A program made the translations under genes and the position numbers. The notes below the pieces were generated by a model. It had not been told where the DNA came from and searched no databases. It was given only the letters and a program-made list of their open reading frames with translations. A stretch of 64,000 nucleotides of DNA from Solenopsis invicta. Its lineage: Eukaryota; Arthropoda; Insecta; Hymenoptera; Formicidae. Positions 1-13,422 of the stretch are shown here, piece by piece; positions within the stretch are counted from its first letter, which is position 1; the number at the start of each line of letters is the position of its first letter. The stretch lies in the NCBI RefSeq assembly GCF_016802725.1, contig NC_052671.1, forward strand, positions 678,501-742,500. Reading direction: 5' to 3'.

Positions 1-799
1 CGTTAATGTGACACGCGAGGTCCCTGCTATCGTAATATAGGATATACTTGGACGTTTTCGTATCTTTTCCTTTTTGAATACCCTTTCTGTCTTATTTGAA
101 TAAGACGGAACAAGGAGTTGCACTGTCGTTATCAAGTTAAGCATCACGCACGTTAGCGATTTTATTAGCGATAAATTCAATTTTATTTTCTCCTTTGTGT
201 TTTGTGCCAACGTATCATTTAAGAATAGTTGTATAACATTTAAATATTCAGTGGCAAAGTAATGTGGAGTAAAAATTTTCTCGCTCGTGCGACCTCTTCT
301 CGGTAAAAATTCTAATAAAGCCGTACTAAAGACACGTGCTTTATTTATTATAAAATACTGCAAGAAACTTGAGCTAATTAAGTTAACGTCTTTGATGCGG
401 TGACTCTCGGTTATTTCCATTTTCCTATGAAAGAAATAAAAATCTCAAGTATTATAGCTAATGAGAGTGACTTATTTGTAGATAGAGAATCAAAACTCAT
501 TACAAGTTAGCAAATGACGTCACTTGTAGTACAAGTTAAAAAGTTCTCAACGTTCTCTTACAATTAGTTCTGGAAATTCTCTTTTTTACCTTCTAATTTA
601 TTTTACGTGATTACTTTTTAATATCAGATTAAGAATGATTTACTTAAATCGATAAAAAAGAAGTTAATTCTTTTTTATTCTTTGTAGTGTCCTTTGTAAA
701 TTAAGTATTACTTTAATTATTCTTTTTATATGTGTAATTAAATTGTTTAATTTTTTTAAAACTAAAGAAAAGAGTAAAAAAGAAATTATACGAGTCGGC
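1..799. other. Intergenic AT-rich DNA, nothing recognised
   Basis: No open frame of useful length, no splice-bounded exon and no clear repeat was seen on either strand. The stretch is A/T-rich with homopolymer runs. Confidence 0.5.
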
Positions 800-1581
800 G
801 CATCAGCGGAAGTTGATGCGCAACGATTTTATCAATTTGTGCAATTAAGTAATTAACATAAAATTCGATGCGTAAAATTTTCGTTAATGCTCGCCTTCTT
901 ACGTGTAAATAATCGCTTTTTTCCGAACATGTTTCCATTTATTTTCAAGTCATTCTCAACGATATCGCATTGATAAAGTTAGTCATTCTCAACAGTATCG
1001 CACTGATAAATAGTGGAATACGAAAAAGCGACGGCCCATGACCATCATGAATCCGAGATAGTAACCACTCGATTTCAAGGTGTTTGGCCAAATACATCGA
1101 AAACATATTGAAAAACTAATCTGGCGTCAATATTCCTCGCAATAATGTATTTGAATTTGTCAGAAAACGTCTTTTCTTTCTTTCACTAGGAGATTCTTAA
1201 TTTGATTGTTGATATTTTACTAACAAGTGAGTAATGAGTGAGTTTCGTATACTGCTTGTCATTTTATCCATTTAATAGTATATCTAATTTTAACATATTA
1301 CAAGCGAACATGTTCTTGTTTCATCTGGCCAAACAACTTGGTTACTATCTGTGATGAATTAATGATGCTGATCGTGCCGCCGCTATTTTGCTATTATCTA
1401 CTAACTTTATCAATGCGATATCATTGATGACTTGAAAATAAGTGAAAACGTGTCCGAAAGAAAGCAATTACTAATCACATTGTTGACATACAAAAGCAAA
1501 AATTAACGAAAATTTTATGTATCGGTCAATTACACAATGTTAATTGATTAAATTGTTGCGCATCAACTTCCGCACTGATTC
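800..1581. mobile_element. Foldback/MITE element with ~270-310-bp inverted arms
   Basis: The left end reads GCGGAAGTTGATGCGCAAC and the right end carries its reverse complement GTTGCGCATCAACTTCCGC. Homology between the arms continues inward through CATTGATAAAGTTAGT near 970 and ACTAACTTTATCAATG near 1,399. It reaches a GC-richer inner part, GGCCATGACCATCATGAAT-like near 1,040 against its degenerate complement near 1,350. There is no coding capacity. The arms are diverged, so this is an old non-autonomous element; I could not assign a superfamily because no target duplication is clear. Confidence 0.65.
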
Positions 1582-2671
1582 ACATAAACACTTTTTTTTT
1601 TATTTTTCTTTAGTTTTATTTTAATATTGGTAAGTCTCTATCCTATTTAACTGTTTTAAAAATCTTATTAACGTTTATTAGTATATTATATAAATTATTA
1701 TATAAAACACAAGCATATAATCATGTCTTAAACATATATTTTCGAAAATGTCACTGTATAACATTTGAGTCATCGATCAATCGTTGGTCAAACTTTTAGT
1801 AAAAAAAATCTAAGTCAATTAGACAATTAATTTTCTCGAGGAAGAGTTTTTGATTGCGAAAGCAATCTACGATAACTTTATCATACTCCGTGATGTCCTG
1901 TAAAAGCAATTTTCTTATATTTCCATAGAATTTGTTACGCTAAAACCAAAGTTCTTAAATGAATCAATTTTTTTCTTTGAATCAATTATTTTTGATAGAA
2001 ATAAAGAAAGAAGGTGGCAAATAATTATCATATATTAAAATGGTACGTCCATTCAGAGAGTTTGAGATGTCTTGAGATTTGAAATACTTTATTACTTTAT
2101 ACGAATTTTTAAATATTTTTAATTAAATCACTTGTGATGTACTCAAATCATAATATATTTTATTTTATTCCAATTGTCACTTTTTAATGACTTCTCTCAT
2201 GATGTATACATAAATAAAAATTATCGTTTTAATAATGTTAGTACGATCGTAGTATATTCTTCTTAAGAGATATTACATTTTTATTTTAATTAAATTCAAC
2301 TTTATTCATTATCTTTAATTCAATCGTCACTCATTTGAAAATTAATTTGACAGATAACGCAATAAAAATTAAAAAATAGCTTTTACGATTAGACATATAA
2401 TGAAACTGCAAAATGAAATAAATATATGGAAATAAAAGTAAGATTAAAATAACAAATATTGAAATATTCTTTCGTAAAAATAAAAAGTTTAAATAGCGCG
2501 AATGTTAATAAATAAATATTGAAAGAATTATATTTGTTTCATGAAAAAGTATCGCAATGTTTCTTTTAATTTAAAACAATATTACGATTATTCTGATTTT
2601 AATTTTATTATCAAGAATATATTTTTTTCAAATTATACATTTTTGTATGTTTATATGTAATATATCTTAAA
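1582..2671. other. AT-rich DNA; probably intron or intergenic
   Basis: Only A/T-rich sequence is visible. Because the exon at 2,738-2,854 (minus) ends in a splice donor, much of this stretch is probably the first intron of that gene. Confidence 0.4.
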
Positions 2672-2737
2672 TTATAATATTTTAAACAAGTTTTTTTCAA
2701 ACAAGTGTATATTAAAGAGATGCAGAGAGGTAAATAC

Positions 2738-2854
2738 CTGTTGCTGACGGTGATCGTTGCCGATCGCTGCTCTCGCAACGTGAAACGTCGCGCCGACGAG
2801 GACGACGATAACGATGACCAGGAAGATCGATGTTGAAATCGACTTGGAGAACAT
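2738..2854 (-). CDS. First coding exon of a secreted protein (possibly Osiris-like), partial
   Basis: Minus strand, 39 codons from ATG at 2,854. The peptide is a signal sequence: start MFSKSISTS, hydrophobic core IFLVIVIVVLVGATF, likely cleavage after HVARA, then AIGNDHRQQQ. The exon ends CAACAG followed by the donor GTATTTAC (intron begins 2,737, phase 0), so the rest lies further left, outside the window or behind a long intron. An upstream TATA box and a purine/pyrimidine-rich 5' UTR (2,928-2,962 is CT-repeat) support a real start. The neighbour on the same strand is an Osiris gene and Osiris genes are clustered in insects, so another Osiris gene is plausible; the 39 residues alone cannot prove it. 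The strand and coding assignment are firm, the family is not. Confidence 0.6.
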
Positions 2855-3083
2855 GTCTCAGCAACGGTGAGATCAGAAAGAAACGAAAACAGGCGACGAC
2901 GCGCGAGCCGAGTAAGAACTGGAGACTCTTTCTCTCTCTCTCTTTCTCTCTTTCTCTCGCTCTCGAGTCTCGTGACTGAATCGCGGCCTCCCTCGTTTCT
3001 CGATCACTTGCGGTGGAGAGATTGAAGTGGCGGCGTAAGAGATCGTGGGGGTTGCGGCGAGCTCAGGCCGAGCGCGGCAGGTG

Positions 3084-3120
3084 TTCTGATGGCGTCGCGA
3101 CGCACGGCGTCCCTCTTATA
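3084..3120 (-). promoter_or_regulatory. TATA box and initiator for the 2,854 start
   Basis: On the minus strand TATAAG (complement of 3,115-3,120) lies about 33 nt upstream of an initiator-like TCAGAA (complement of 3,084-3,089). The predicted 5' UTR is about 230 nt. TATA-type promoters suit strongly stage-regulated secreted-protein genes. This is inferred from spacing alone. Confidence 0.5.
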
Positions 3121-3628
3121 GCGGCTAGTCCGCACCTCGCACAGCCTCCTCGCTTCGCACCTCCTGGCTGCGCACAACCCCCGAGCTTTATTGTTACGCG
3201 CTACGACACTCGTAGTGAATTTGAAGCTGGGAAGGCACGATGAGTGCCTTTTACCTTACCTTGTCTCATCCAAAAGAAGAAAGATATTCCACTCGAACAT
3301 TTTCCTTATTTTTGTTATTTTCACTATTTTCGTGTGTATGATATTTAAAGAAAAAAAAAAAGGAAAATCTCAATAATTTGATATTTCGCTAAAACATTTT
3401 GTTTTATTCTCATTTTCAAAATTTTAACTTAAATGCCCCTTCTTCACAAATTTGTCAATAATTTAATGGTAATAATTTAAGTGCCTCGATATTTTTTTGA
3501 GTTAAGATCGTCTTTGGATTTTAGGAGGACGATTCTTTCTATCCCTTGATCAGTGATAGAAGATTTAATAATAAATTGAATTACAATTGATTAATATATA
3601 AAATAAATTAATAATTCCAGACAAACTT

Positions 3629-3636
3629 TTTCTCTT

Positions 3637-3674
<38 letters not shown>
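3629..3674. repeat. (CT)n microsatellite
   Basis: Nearly pure CT dinucleotide run, with a similar CT-rich tract at 2,928-2,962. Confidence 0.9.
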
Positions 3675-3679
<5 letters not shown>

Positions 3680-4167
3680 TTGTCTTAGATCTTAGCAACT
3701 TTGTATTTACTGGGGTTCGTAGATTATATCAAGTTGACGATATACTTACACTTTAATGTAAGCCTTGCGCGTATCGCACGCGAATGTCAAAGGGAAGAAG
3801 AATTATCGACAGATTCTTTCGCAGATGCGAAAATGACTATCGTAGCGTCTCGCGTCAACAGCTACATTGTAACATCGGGGAGAGAACGGGTTGACATTTT
3901 AAATATTCTTTGATATTAACGTTTACAACGATGTTCGTTATTATGAGTGGCGCGAGTGTGCGCGTACCATACGTGCGCGTGTCAGAGTATGTGTTCACAG
4001 CACGACATTAACCGGCAGGAATACAGGACGGGCACGTCATTCTGTCAGCAAAATAGACGTTAAACGATCGCTCGATTAACGCACTTTATCATAGGTATAT
4101 TGCATGTATATATGTACATATATATGTATATCATGGATATATATTTTTATGATAAGTATGTGTAAAC

Positions 4168-4186
4168 ACACACACACACACGCACG

Positions 4187-4260
<74 letters not shown>
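4168..4260. repeat. (CA)n microsatellite
   Basis: About 45 CA units with a short CGCACGCACG interruption near 4,181. It creates spurious His/Thr or Val/Cys open frames on both strands. Confidence 0.95.
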
Positions 4261-4261
<1 letters not shown>

Positions 4262-4274
4262 CATGTATACCTTC

Positions 4275-4310
4275 GTCCCGACTGTCCCGACTGTCCCGAC
4301 TGTCCCGACG
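4275..4310. repeat. 9-bp minisatellite, four units
   Basis: Four tandem copies of GTCCCGACT (the last ends ACG), directly after the CA microsatellite. Confidence 0.9.
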
Positions 4311-4522
4311 ACGTTATCTCGTTCGGCGTTAATTTCAAAGCTATAATCGAGATCGATGATGGCTGTAAGAGTCGTCGGCCGTAGCTCGAGGCAACGCCCG
4401 TAAGCTTTACAAATGATTTTCCCCGTAACGAAAACACTAAGAGAAGGCACGTTATTACGTTTTCTTTACGCTTGAGCTAGGAATGTAATTGAACAACGTG
4501 AATGGGGTCCGTTATAATTGAC

Positions 4523-4652
4523 CGTATGATCAACATTTGACTGATGAGGACCCAAGGAATAATCAAAACTAATACTTAATAATCGAACGTATGAGCAACA
4601 TTTGACTGATGAGGATCTAAGGAAAAATCGAAACTAATACTTTAAATAAGTA
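4523..4652. repeat. 65-bp tandem duplication
   Basis: Two units of 65 bp begin CGTATGATCAACATTTGACT (4,523) and CGTATGAGCAACATTTGACT (4,588). Both contain CTGATGAGGA and then AAACTAATACTT. No open frame. The CTGATGAG string resembles a hammerhead core, but convincing stems I and III are not seen. Confidence 0.8.
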
Positions 4653-6867
4653 TACGCTACGAATATTACCAGTTGTAAATAATCATGCACCGTGAAAATA
4701 TTGTGTCGCACCAACATTTGCTGCTTCACAGCGATCTCGGTCGTATCAAAAATGTATAAGTGCAATCTTACATAATATTAAATATACGCTGAGAAAAAAA
4801 TACTAAAGTTTAATAAATATTTCGAATACGTGCAATGAAATAATTTTATTTTAATTTAATGTAAATAAATATTTGTTTAGTACAAGAATCACTAATGTAA
4901 TTTAACTATCTTTTTTCTTATTATATATAAATATTTATGTTCCGCGAGTAAATATTTCATTACATTCAAATGAATTTTGTTCTCAGTGTACAATAGACGA
5001 TCGTTAACCATCCCTAATAAATAAATCTCCAAAGCGGTAAAATTCATGTAAAAGTCCTGCGTTAAGTAAAATTTTATAATAATTATATTATTTTATACAA
5101 TTACAGAAATAAATATTGGATACAAGGATACTGACTGATAATCGCTCATTTATTAACGGATCTATTCACTATACGCTAAATACAGAAATTAAAGAAACAC
5201 ATATTGGTCAATATCCGCATATACAAATTTCGATTTTTTTTTCTACACGATAGAAGCGAGATAGTCTATAGTCTATAGACATCACAATCTCCCTGCTTGA
5301 CGGTATCTATTTAGATGTAAATGATGGATATTGTGTAAGCATGCTTCCCCATAGAGGTTAAACGCGAAATGCGACGTATCTTCACGACATTCGTGAATAA
5401 ATAACCGCGATTGTCACCTGCTATAATCTATCAAATTGTGATTGTGATAGATTATAACATAAATGTCGATTTTCAACACTTATGTAATTTATACGTAACT
5501 ATCGTTAGAATGGTATCTTATTGTTAGGAGAAAATCCGCGCAGTGCAACGATATCAGTTATATTGATATTATTATCCGTGTTTGACATATTACGATATTT
5601 GTACTTATGAGCGTCGTCCGTGTAAATTCAAAAAGAAAATTATTATTTTAAAACATGCATACGCACGCTCCACATTTCCGATTTGTTTCTTCTCCCTGGA
5701 GCACGAATTGAATCCAATTTGTTTGTCCTTCCCCTTGAACGGGATACGGAGGTGATTTATTTGCGTATGTGCGTGCATGGGTGGGTGCGTGCGTGCGTGC
5801 GTGCGTGCGTGCGTATACTTTTAGAAAATAGTAATCTTTTTCTTTCTCATACTTGCAGACGATGCTCTTATATGACAGACTGTATCTTCAACGAGACACT
5901 CGCACGTCAGAACAAAACGGAACGCGCGACCGATTCTCATGTTTATTATTAAACCATGGTCACGAAGATGGAAACAAACTGCAAATAATACAATCTATTT
6001 ATGGATCTACTATCAGTAATACAATTGCTGATTTGCAATTCTACTGTGGTAGATAAATCAACATGTGGGTGCGGGCGCGGCGACCTAAAAATCTACAAAA
6101 TTGTAAATACTTTCAAATTCGCGCATATTTATTAATTTGTACAATTCGTAACAGTTATTAAAACTATGAAAATTGAGTTTGATTGAGATTAACATATTAA
6201 AAAAGTTTGGAAGAGGAAAATATTTCACCTCCCACCATCTCCTCCTAAAGATCGTTTTCAAAGTTTGTCGGAGGAGAACTCGAGTACGAGTTCTACTATT
6301 TTAACACTACTGTTAACACGAGTTCTGTAATAAGTAGCGTACAATACAGGAATATTAGATAATAAGGAATTGGAGGAATTTGAATTTTAGAATCAGTTTT
6401 CTCTCTCTCTCTTTCAAGGAGCACTATAGATAATAAGTAACGTTGCAGTTTTTGTACGAGACATTTGTTGTCGCACCTTACGTCTTCTTACATTTAATAT
6501 TCATTAAGGAGACTGATTTTAAAATTTTAATTCCTATTCCGAATATTTAATATTTCTATGTTGCGCACAAGGTCTAGCAAGGCCAAGTGAAGATTGTAGA
6601 ATTTGCACGATGAAACAGCTTGCGGCAAAATGTGTGGCGATGAGTAAAAGTTGTCGAGGGAAAAATAGAGTAAATCACTGTGCGTGATTATTAATAAAAT
6701 TCCAAAGCATTGCCATGAATAATTCAGGAAATAATTTTGATTGTGCCATCTCATTTCGCCCTTTATACAATATTATCGATGAAAGAACAATGCGCGTCGC
6801 GTTGGAACTCTCTCGAATGAATATATTAATATACTTGAAACGTTCCATTTGGCGAAGAGTCGTTCAA
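4653..6867. other. Intergenic stretch, no gene seen
   Basis: A/T-rich DNA between the secreted-protein gene and the Osiris stop. It contains a short TGCG run near 5,783-5,815. Open frames here are short, lack splice context and match nothing I recognise. Confidence 0.5.
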
Positions 6868-8894
6868 CTAATTGTAAGGACGCGGAGGCAGGTACATCGG
6901 ATGTTCTTCCTCGGGGACCTGTTGACTCCTGTCGTGAAAGCCGTCATGGACATGATACAATCCGTAATTGACGCCGCTGGTGGCTATCTTTTTCAGACCT
7001 TGTATACTGGACAATATAAGGGCCATTTTAGCAAGAATGAGAGCTTTACCGCCCAACACTGCGAGGAATTGAAAGCCCATCGGCACTAGGATCGTACCAA
7101 CTATCATCAGGCCCATCACCATCATCGGAAACAAGTTATTCTTTCGACGGCGCTTTCCGCGACCTGAGGTACGCCAATTTACCAAATTAACTTTGAGTTT
7201 CACACTTTGCGCTGTAATCGCGCGTTACGACACTCACCTTGGACGATACTGTCCAGATTCTGCGCGGACGTGTTGGCAGCTGTGTTAAACATACGATCGA
7301 CGTTAATTTTGAAAGCGTGAGTCCGCAGAACGCGTGTCATTCGATTCCAGATGATCGCCGGCCAGCTGATGTCCTCCTCTTCCAACTCATCGGTTAAATT
7401 ATCTCTGTCGAGAATCGCGCGGCGCGTGTTTTCATCACAAATATCATTTTACTCAAAGGGTTTGCAACAACGATATGTTTAATTAGATATCAATTTCGCG
7501 AATAAGGAGCGAATATACTTGTTGATTTAATTGATTCCTTTTTACCACCTGTTCCGCGTAATCTGTTTCGAAAGAAAAACGTGGTAGAATATTATTCCCC
7601 GATAGGACATTATTCTATTATACGATGAAATCTTGCATCAAAATTATAATCAGCAATTATATATTGTAAGTATATTTACAAAAATAGATGTACAAGTATT
7701 GACTTTTTATTAAATATTCATAATTGTTTGCTCAATTAACTTTGAAATAGTATTTCGGCAAAATTACAATGATATGATGAATCATCATAGTCATGTATTT
7801 ACAAAATTAAATTTGAAAAGAAATTGTTCAATAATTAAGAAGAATATTTGTATATTTATGTTATGTGTAAAACATTTAGAAATATCTTGCCAATCCAAAT
7901 ACACATGCTTACAAAAATAAACAATTACTCCTAAATTATAATGTAGAAATATTGCAGTATAAAATTACATATTCAGCATGATAATATTTTAAATAAAGTA
8001 TCAAATGATTTTTTTCAATAATTGTAAAATATTTATATCTCAAATTTAGATTTATCTGATCTTTGACAAACACTATTTTAAGACTTTATTTTGATAAACC
8101 TGCTGCCTTATCATCTTTGCGGAATTATTTAACATTTTCGTCAATTCGTCATGCTATTATTGTACAATATTGTACAATTATTGTACAATGTGTCTATCGG
8201 GGTTTTCAATTGTAAATCGCGCAATTCCAATCTTCTCGTTCATATTATCAGTTAACTACAAAATTATTTACAATATTTCCTTCACATCGTTCGACAAATT
8301 GTTGTTCCAAACCCTTACGTAATTAATTGCTTCATGTGTAATATTTTTGATAATTATGCAAATTAAAGGGCCTTGATCTTGACATATGTTATAGAACATA
8401 AAGGTACTAATGAACTTTTTCTTATAAATTAATCGGTGGTCTCGTATAGTTTTCGAAATATACCTATATAAAGCTTATTTTCAAAGTTTCATTATCTTTA
8501 TTATACATATGACGTTTTATATATGACGAACAGTGTACTATTTCACATGAGTTTACAACTTTCTACACGTAGAGAGATCCACCCTACCCCCCCCCCTTCT
8601 CTGCTTAGGGACAAAACGAGGTCTATAATTATACTGTTCCATATGGGTTTCCGACTTTCCATACGAGATGAGGGCCATCCCCCCCTCCCTCTGATTAGAA
8701 GCGAACCGACGTTTAATTGTTCTGTTAAAAAATGTAAACAAAATTACGTAGGTATAAAATTAGTGAAATGTAATCTAAAATGCATATTTATTCACTTACA
8801 TAAATAAGGTGTCATATAATGAAAATAATGAAATTTCAAACTATACTAGACCGTTAATTAATTGATAAGAAAAAGTTGGTCAGTACCTTTGCCT

Positions 8895-8965
<71 letters not shown>

Positions 8966-9720
8966 AAGTCAAGATCATCGCGGTGTCCCTTAATATGTAT
9001 AATTATTGTATTTCTTTTTATGTATAGTATTCATTGCATCTTATATAATTTCAAAAAAGTAAAAACGTGCCAGAGGTATGCAATAAACGCATTTTTCTCT
9101 TCGTATAATTTTTACAATATTATGGAAAATATAATAATTGGAAGTTTTGAATACAAGGCTGAACTTTCAGCACGCGCTAAATAACGCATTCCTCTAAAAT
9201 TCAACGAATTCTGATATAACAAATTACAATCTTACCGTAGTACGCCTCAATGCATACTAATCTACTACAGCAGACTTGAAAAATTCCAACTCCCTTAACA
9301 ATATCTCTTTGATTCGCATATTTTTAATCATAAATCTTAATCGAGTAGAATTCTGTTTCCTACCGCGCCTCTTTCTCCCTCTGCCACTCTTTAATTAAAT
9401 AATTACAGATTATAAAAATCAACTCACTTATATTCCGTATTGTTTTCATCATTTGAATGAAGTCGTATCAAATCAACTCCGTCAAATAACGTAATAACAT
9501 CTTCGTTGAGAAGAATATCCAACGTATCGATAGCCCTTTGCTGCACGCATCTTCTAAAAATGTCTAACAATTCATCCTGGTCGGAGCTGTTCTGGGACAC
9601 CGATGGGCAATTCTTGATTATGGATCGTAATCCAGAGTACCATTTTGTTTTATCGTCACAGCCGGCCCTTACGACCGCAGTCAGTGCGAGAGCAAGGACG
9701 TGGAAAGCACGAGGGTGCAT
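6868..9720 (-). CDS. Osiris family protein (DUF1676), complete, three exons
   Basis: Minus strand. Exons 9,720-9,428, 7,404-7,238 and 7,163-6,868 join in frame (293+167+296 nt, phases 2 and 1) to 251 residues. Residues 1-20 are a signal peptide (MHPRAFHVLALALTAVVRAG). A cysteine-bearing N-terminal region follows (CDDK, KNCP, RRCV). Exon 3 holds a basic stretch GRGKRRRKNN and then the family hallmark: a long hydrophobic segment with GFQFLAVLGGKALILAKMAL and SSIQGLKKI. The tail ends YLPPRPYN. Osiris proteins are insect-specific and act in endosomal/secretory traffic in cuticle-forming cells. Donors (GTGAGT) are good; the exon 2 acceptor (CTCGACAG) is only fair. The ATG follows TTTAACAG directly, so a noncoding first exon may be spliced just before it. 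I cannot tell which numbered Osiris this is. Confidence 0.9.
8530..8725. repeat. Diverged ~100-bp tandem duplication with C-runs, in Osiris intron 1
   Basis: Two related units (about 8,532-8,635 and 8,636-8,725) share CACATGAGTTTACAACTTTC versus CATATGGGTTTCCGACTTTC, followed in each by a C-rich run (near 8,586 and 8,680). No coding signal. Confidence 0.55.
8897..8963. repeat. (TA)n microsatellite
   Basis: About 33 TA units within Osiris intron 1. Confidence 0.95.
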
Positions 9721-12700
9721 CTGTTAAATGCATACGAGTCTTTCAGGATACTGACGATATTAATGTGGGTTAGTGACGCAGTTAACTACATTTTCTCCCT
9801 TTCTCTTTTTTTTTGTACGATATTCCTTATACTAAAAATTAGTTTTATTCATTTAAATCGTACATCTTTTTCTTAGTTATAAAGAAATTCTATAGATAAT
9901 TTTGAATCAATTTTCTTTCAGCAAAAATGTGAAAAGTGGTAAGAGAATATATAGTTTCAAAAAATGAGGGACATCCTATTCATGCAAATGCTATGAATAG
10001 TTTTTAATTTTCTTTTACAAACGGAATTTAAAATTTAGTCTATATGTTATAAATGAAGTATGTATTAAGTTTTCTAAGATTAGGTTATTTCTATAAAGAG
10101 ATATTTTTGGATTTAAATTAAAAATATAACTATTTATGATATTCTTATTATCTTTTTGCAAAAAAAATGAACATTAATTATAAATGATATTTGACGAGCG
10201 ATATTATCAGCTTCTAGATCTAGACTATAAAGCTCGAAAATATTTTAAAACAGATTTAAATTTATCAGATAAAATTCAGTAGAAGAAATATTGATATTTG
10301 TGATATTTACGCATGTTCCATATTTTATCCGATTTTCTTGTCTCTTTTGTTCACAAAACAATTTTATTTATGTGAGTTATAATTATTTACTTATTTCTTT
10401 CTTTGATTTTTAAATATCTTTGTGTAAATTATAAAATAAAAGCAACGAAACAATATAGTATAATAAAAATATATAAGTATTCCGTTAAATGGACAAAAGA
10501 ATGCGGATTCGAAAGAATAAAAAAAAATAATTTTTTTGGAGAGGTATATTTGATTTTTTTTCGCGTATATTTTTGCAAAGTTATAAAATTTTTTATGACA
10601 TTTAATTATTTATTATATTGCAAAACATTACTTTTAAATTGACACAAAAAAATAATTTTGATTTCTTCTACACTTATGTTTTTGTAATTAGCATTATATT
10701 AATTAATCCTGCATGTAATTATTATCAACATTTCACGCTCATAATTTTATACTTATTGCGTATTACTTATTTATTTTTTCTATTTTATTAAAAATGTAAC
10801 AACTCTGACTTACTTAAGCAAATCGGCAGAAGTGGCCGATTAAAAACTTTCAAAGTTCGAAATTCAGAATTCGAAAAAAGGAGAGCTTTTTTCAGACCGC
10901 TCCAAATTCATGTAAACGTTTATACACCCGTGTGTGGAACTTTACCTGGAAAAATCTACACTCCTCCGGAGACCTCTTCACGTACGGACACGTCGCAATG
11001 CACTGCGAAAGACGGTCGTGCGGGCAATGTAACGCGTACATTTATACGTGCAGAAAATAGAGTATGATGTCGTGCAGGTAGTCATTACGAGTCATCGAAG
11101 GGCATCAAGGTAGCGGTCAAAAGGCGGCCGGACTTTACGCTCGACCGACAATTCTCCGCAATCGCTAGCAAAAACTATGTTAGTACTTACTGTCTACCAT
11201 ATGACCATTTGGACATTGCTATTTCCTTCTCGATGATGGATAGAATTCATCGATTTCCGCCGCAGGAAAAGTATTTCAATACGATAAAAATACCCTTATA
11301 TAAATATATACCAAAAATTTTAATGGAACTTTTCGAAAATTAAACAATTTAGAAATCATCAATGTCTCTATGAAGGTTGACGATTGCTTTTACGTAATTT
11401 TTCTTAAGAAAATAAGAGAAAATACTACAGTGTGATAATGGTTTTTATTAATGAATTACTTATTAAAGTTTTTAAATGTGACAAAAAACTTAAAAAAATT
11501 ATTGACGTAGAAGACAACAAAAAATAACATTATTAAAAAAAAATTAAAAAAATACTAAGTCAAAAGTCAGAAAATATTAATTTTTTCAAAATTTCCAAGA
11601 ATTTTTATGAGCTACTTATTCGCAATGATATATAAATTAAAATTATATTAGATTAATGTAAAAGTAGTCGAGTAAAAACTGCATGCAAAAGAATTTTCGA
11701 GAAAAATCAACTTAAATAATCAAAAGGCTTCGCTCATTAAAATGAGCCTAAAAAGTTCGATTTACAATTTTTTTTCACGAAGTTCAAATATCGACTTCAG
11801 CAAAAATTAAGTACGCAAATTAAAAGTAAAGAGTCGCGCTTTCGAATGCTGTAAATCGCATTTGCATGCAATTTTTATTTTACGCCGTGGAGCTTTGCAA
11901 AGTTCGTAAAAAATTTTGAGTTTGACGTATCCCCATTAGAATCTGCGTAACTTTCGTAAGCAATCTGTAAATCGTTTGATGAATTGTCAATCTCGAAACT
12001 AGAGATTTCAAAATGCTTTTTTAGTTTTTTTTTACGATAATTTTTCACTGAGTTACAGCGATCTGAATATTGTGTAATTTACAACGTTTTAAAAGTATTC
12101 CCTGTTTTGTACACGAATATATTTCCACAATAGCAATTTATCGATAATACTACACATTTAGAATTTATATGTATGAATATAGCTTCGTTTAAATTATTAA
12201 CTTGATAGACACAAGATGATATACCTACAATATACGACACAAATTTTTTTTAAATATAAGCGTCCTGAATTTCTTCTGCGGGAACTAGGTTATAATTTAA
12301 TAATTAATAACTTTTTGCACAATTCTAGGATGAGACTATTTAATTAAGGGATAGCACTAAAATGATATCTAAATTTTGGAATTTATTGTAGATAAATAAA
12401 TAACTTCATTTAAAAAAAAATGTTTAGATGACTTTATTGTATATACGTTATATTGATGAATAAAAAAATATTTTTTAAATTTTCTTTTATGCACAAAATA
12501 ACGGCGCACTGACCCACTTGTGAAAGTTTTTTTTTTCCAAGATGAATATTTGCGCGCGCGTTTTCTATGATATGGTTTATACTAGAATAAAACGATAAAA
12601 ATCTACATTATCTACATATTAAAAACTAATAAAGTACGTAGGAATTTAAAAATATTAATTTTTGTCGAAATGATAGCTATTTAGAAAAAAGTGTATTTTT

Positions 12701-13314
12701 CGCCCAAGTTTGTTTAAAAAAATCCTGATTGCAAAAAGTTTTCAGCATTTCGCAGAAAGCCTATGTATTTCACTGTAGAATATATACAAAAAGATTGTGG
12801 TAAAATTTCAAATCAATCGGATAAAAATTGTAAGAATGACGTTGCACACAAGTTTAAAAACTGTATTTTGAGAAAAACAGGTTTCAAGTTTTTCAAGAGA
12901 TATAAAAAAAATTTTTAATTTTTAAAAATATTTTTTACTTACAACTCTGTTAGTTTTATATGTACAATAAAGCTCTCTGAGCAAATTTGAAATAAAGTTA
13001 TTCATTTAACCACAAAAAATTTCCGAACTCAGATTATCACTTAAGGATCTTAGGAATGGTGTTACCCTTTAATTTTGCCTAAATATGTTATAATAATCAA
13101 ATATATCATAAATAAGTAATAAAAATTAAATAGTATTAATTCATACAAAAATTGCAGACATACGAAATTTTTTAAATTGTCAATAAAATATAAAAGCGAA
13201 TCTTTTGATGTTTCAAATAACTTACAAAATCAAAACTATGTAATAAACTATTTCATATTTACCAATTCAATTTATAAAGATATTTTTAATTAAGTATCTG
13301 AAATACAATATTCC
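9721..13314. other. Intergenic region between Osiris and Apc
   Basis: A/T-rich, without long open frames. Exceptions are a GC-richer block at 10,809-11,172 and a short segment near 13,048 reading AATGGTGTTACCCTTTAA, which resembles the sequence at the palindrome centre. Confidence 0.5.
10809..11172. other. GC-richer unexplained block
   Basis: About 360 bp stand out from the A/T-rich surroundings by GC and CpG content (for example GGTCGTGCGGGCAATG and GGCGGCCGGACTTTACG). No frame stays open with a start codon and no repeat structure was found. It could be a noncoding exon, a regulatory element or a repeat fragment. Confidence 0.3.
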
Positions 13315-13320
13315 TTTATT
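13315..13320 (-). terminator. Poly(A) signal AATAAA for Apc
   Basis: The complement of TTTATT gives AATAAA about 100 nt downstream of the Apc stop at 13,423-13,425. Confidence 0.5.
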
Positions 13321-13422
13321 AATTAATATACAAAAATATTCAGTCTTTTTTAAAAATATATACAAATTGTCAGACAGAGAAAGAAAAAAAAACTCTGTCC
13401 TAGTACATACGATATTCGCATG

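Noticed and set aside
4076..4450. 124-residue open frame on minus and 80-residue frame on plus over the CA repeat
   Set aside because: They are translations of a dinucleotide microsatellite and minisatellite, with no gene structure.
6715..7089. 124-residue plus-strand open frame
   Set aside because: It is the complement of Osiris exon 3, which has signal peptide, splice sites and family motifs on the minus strand.
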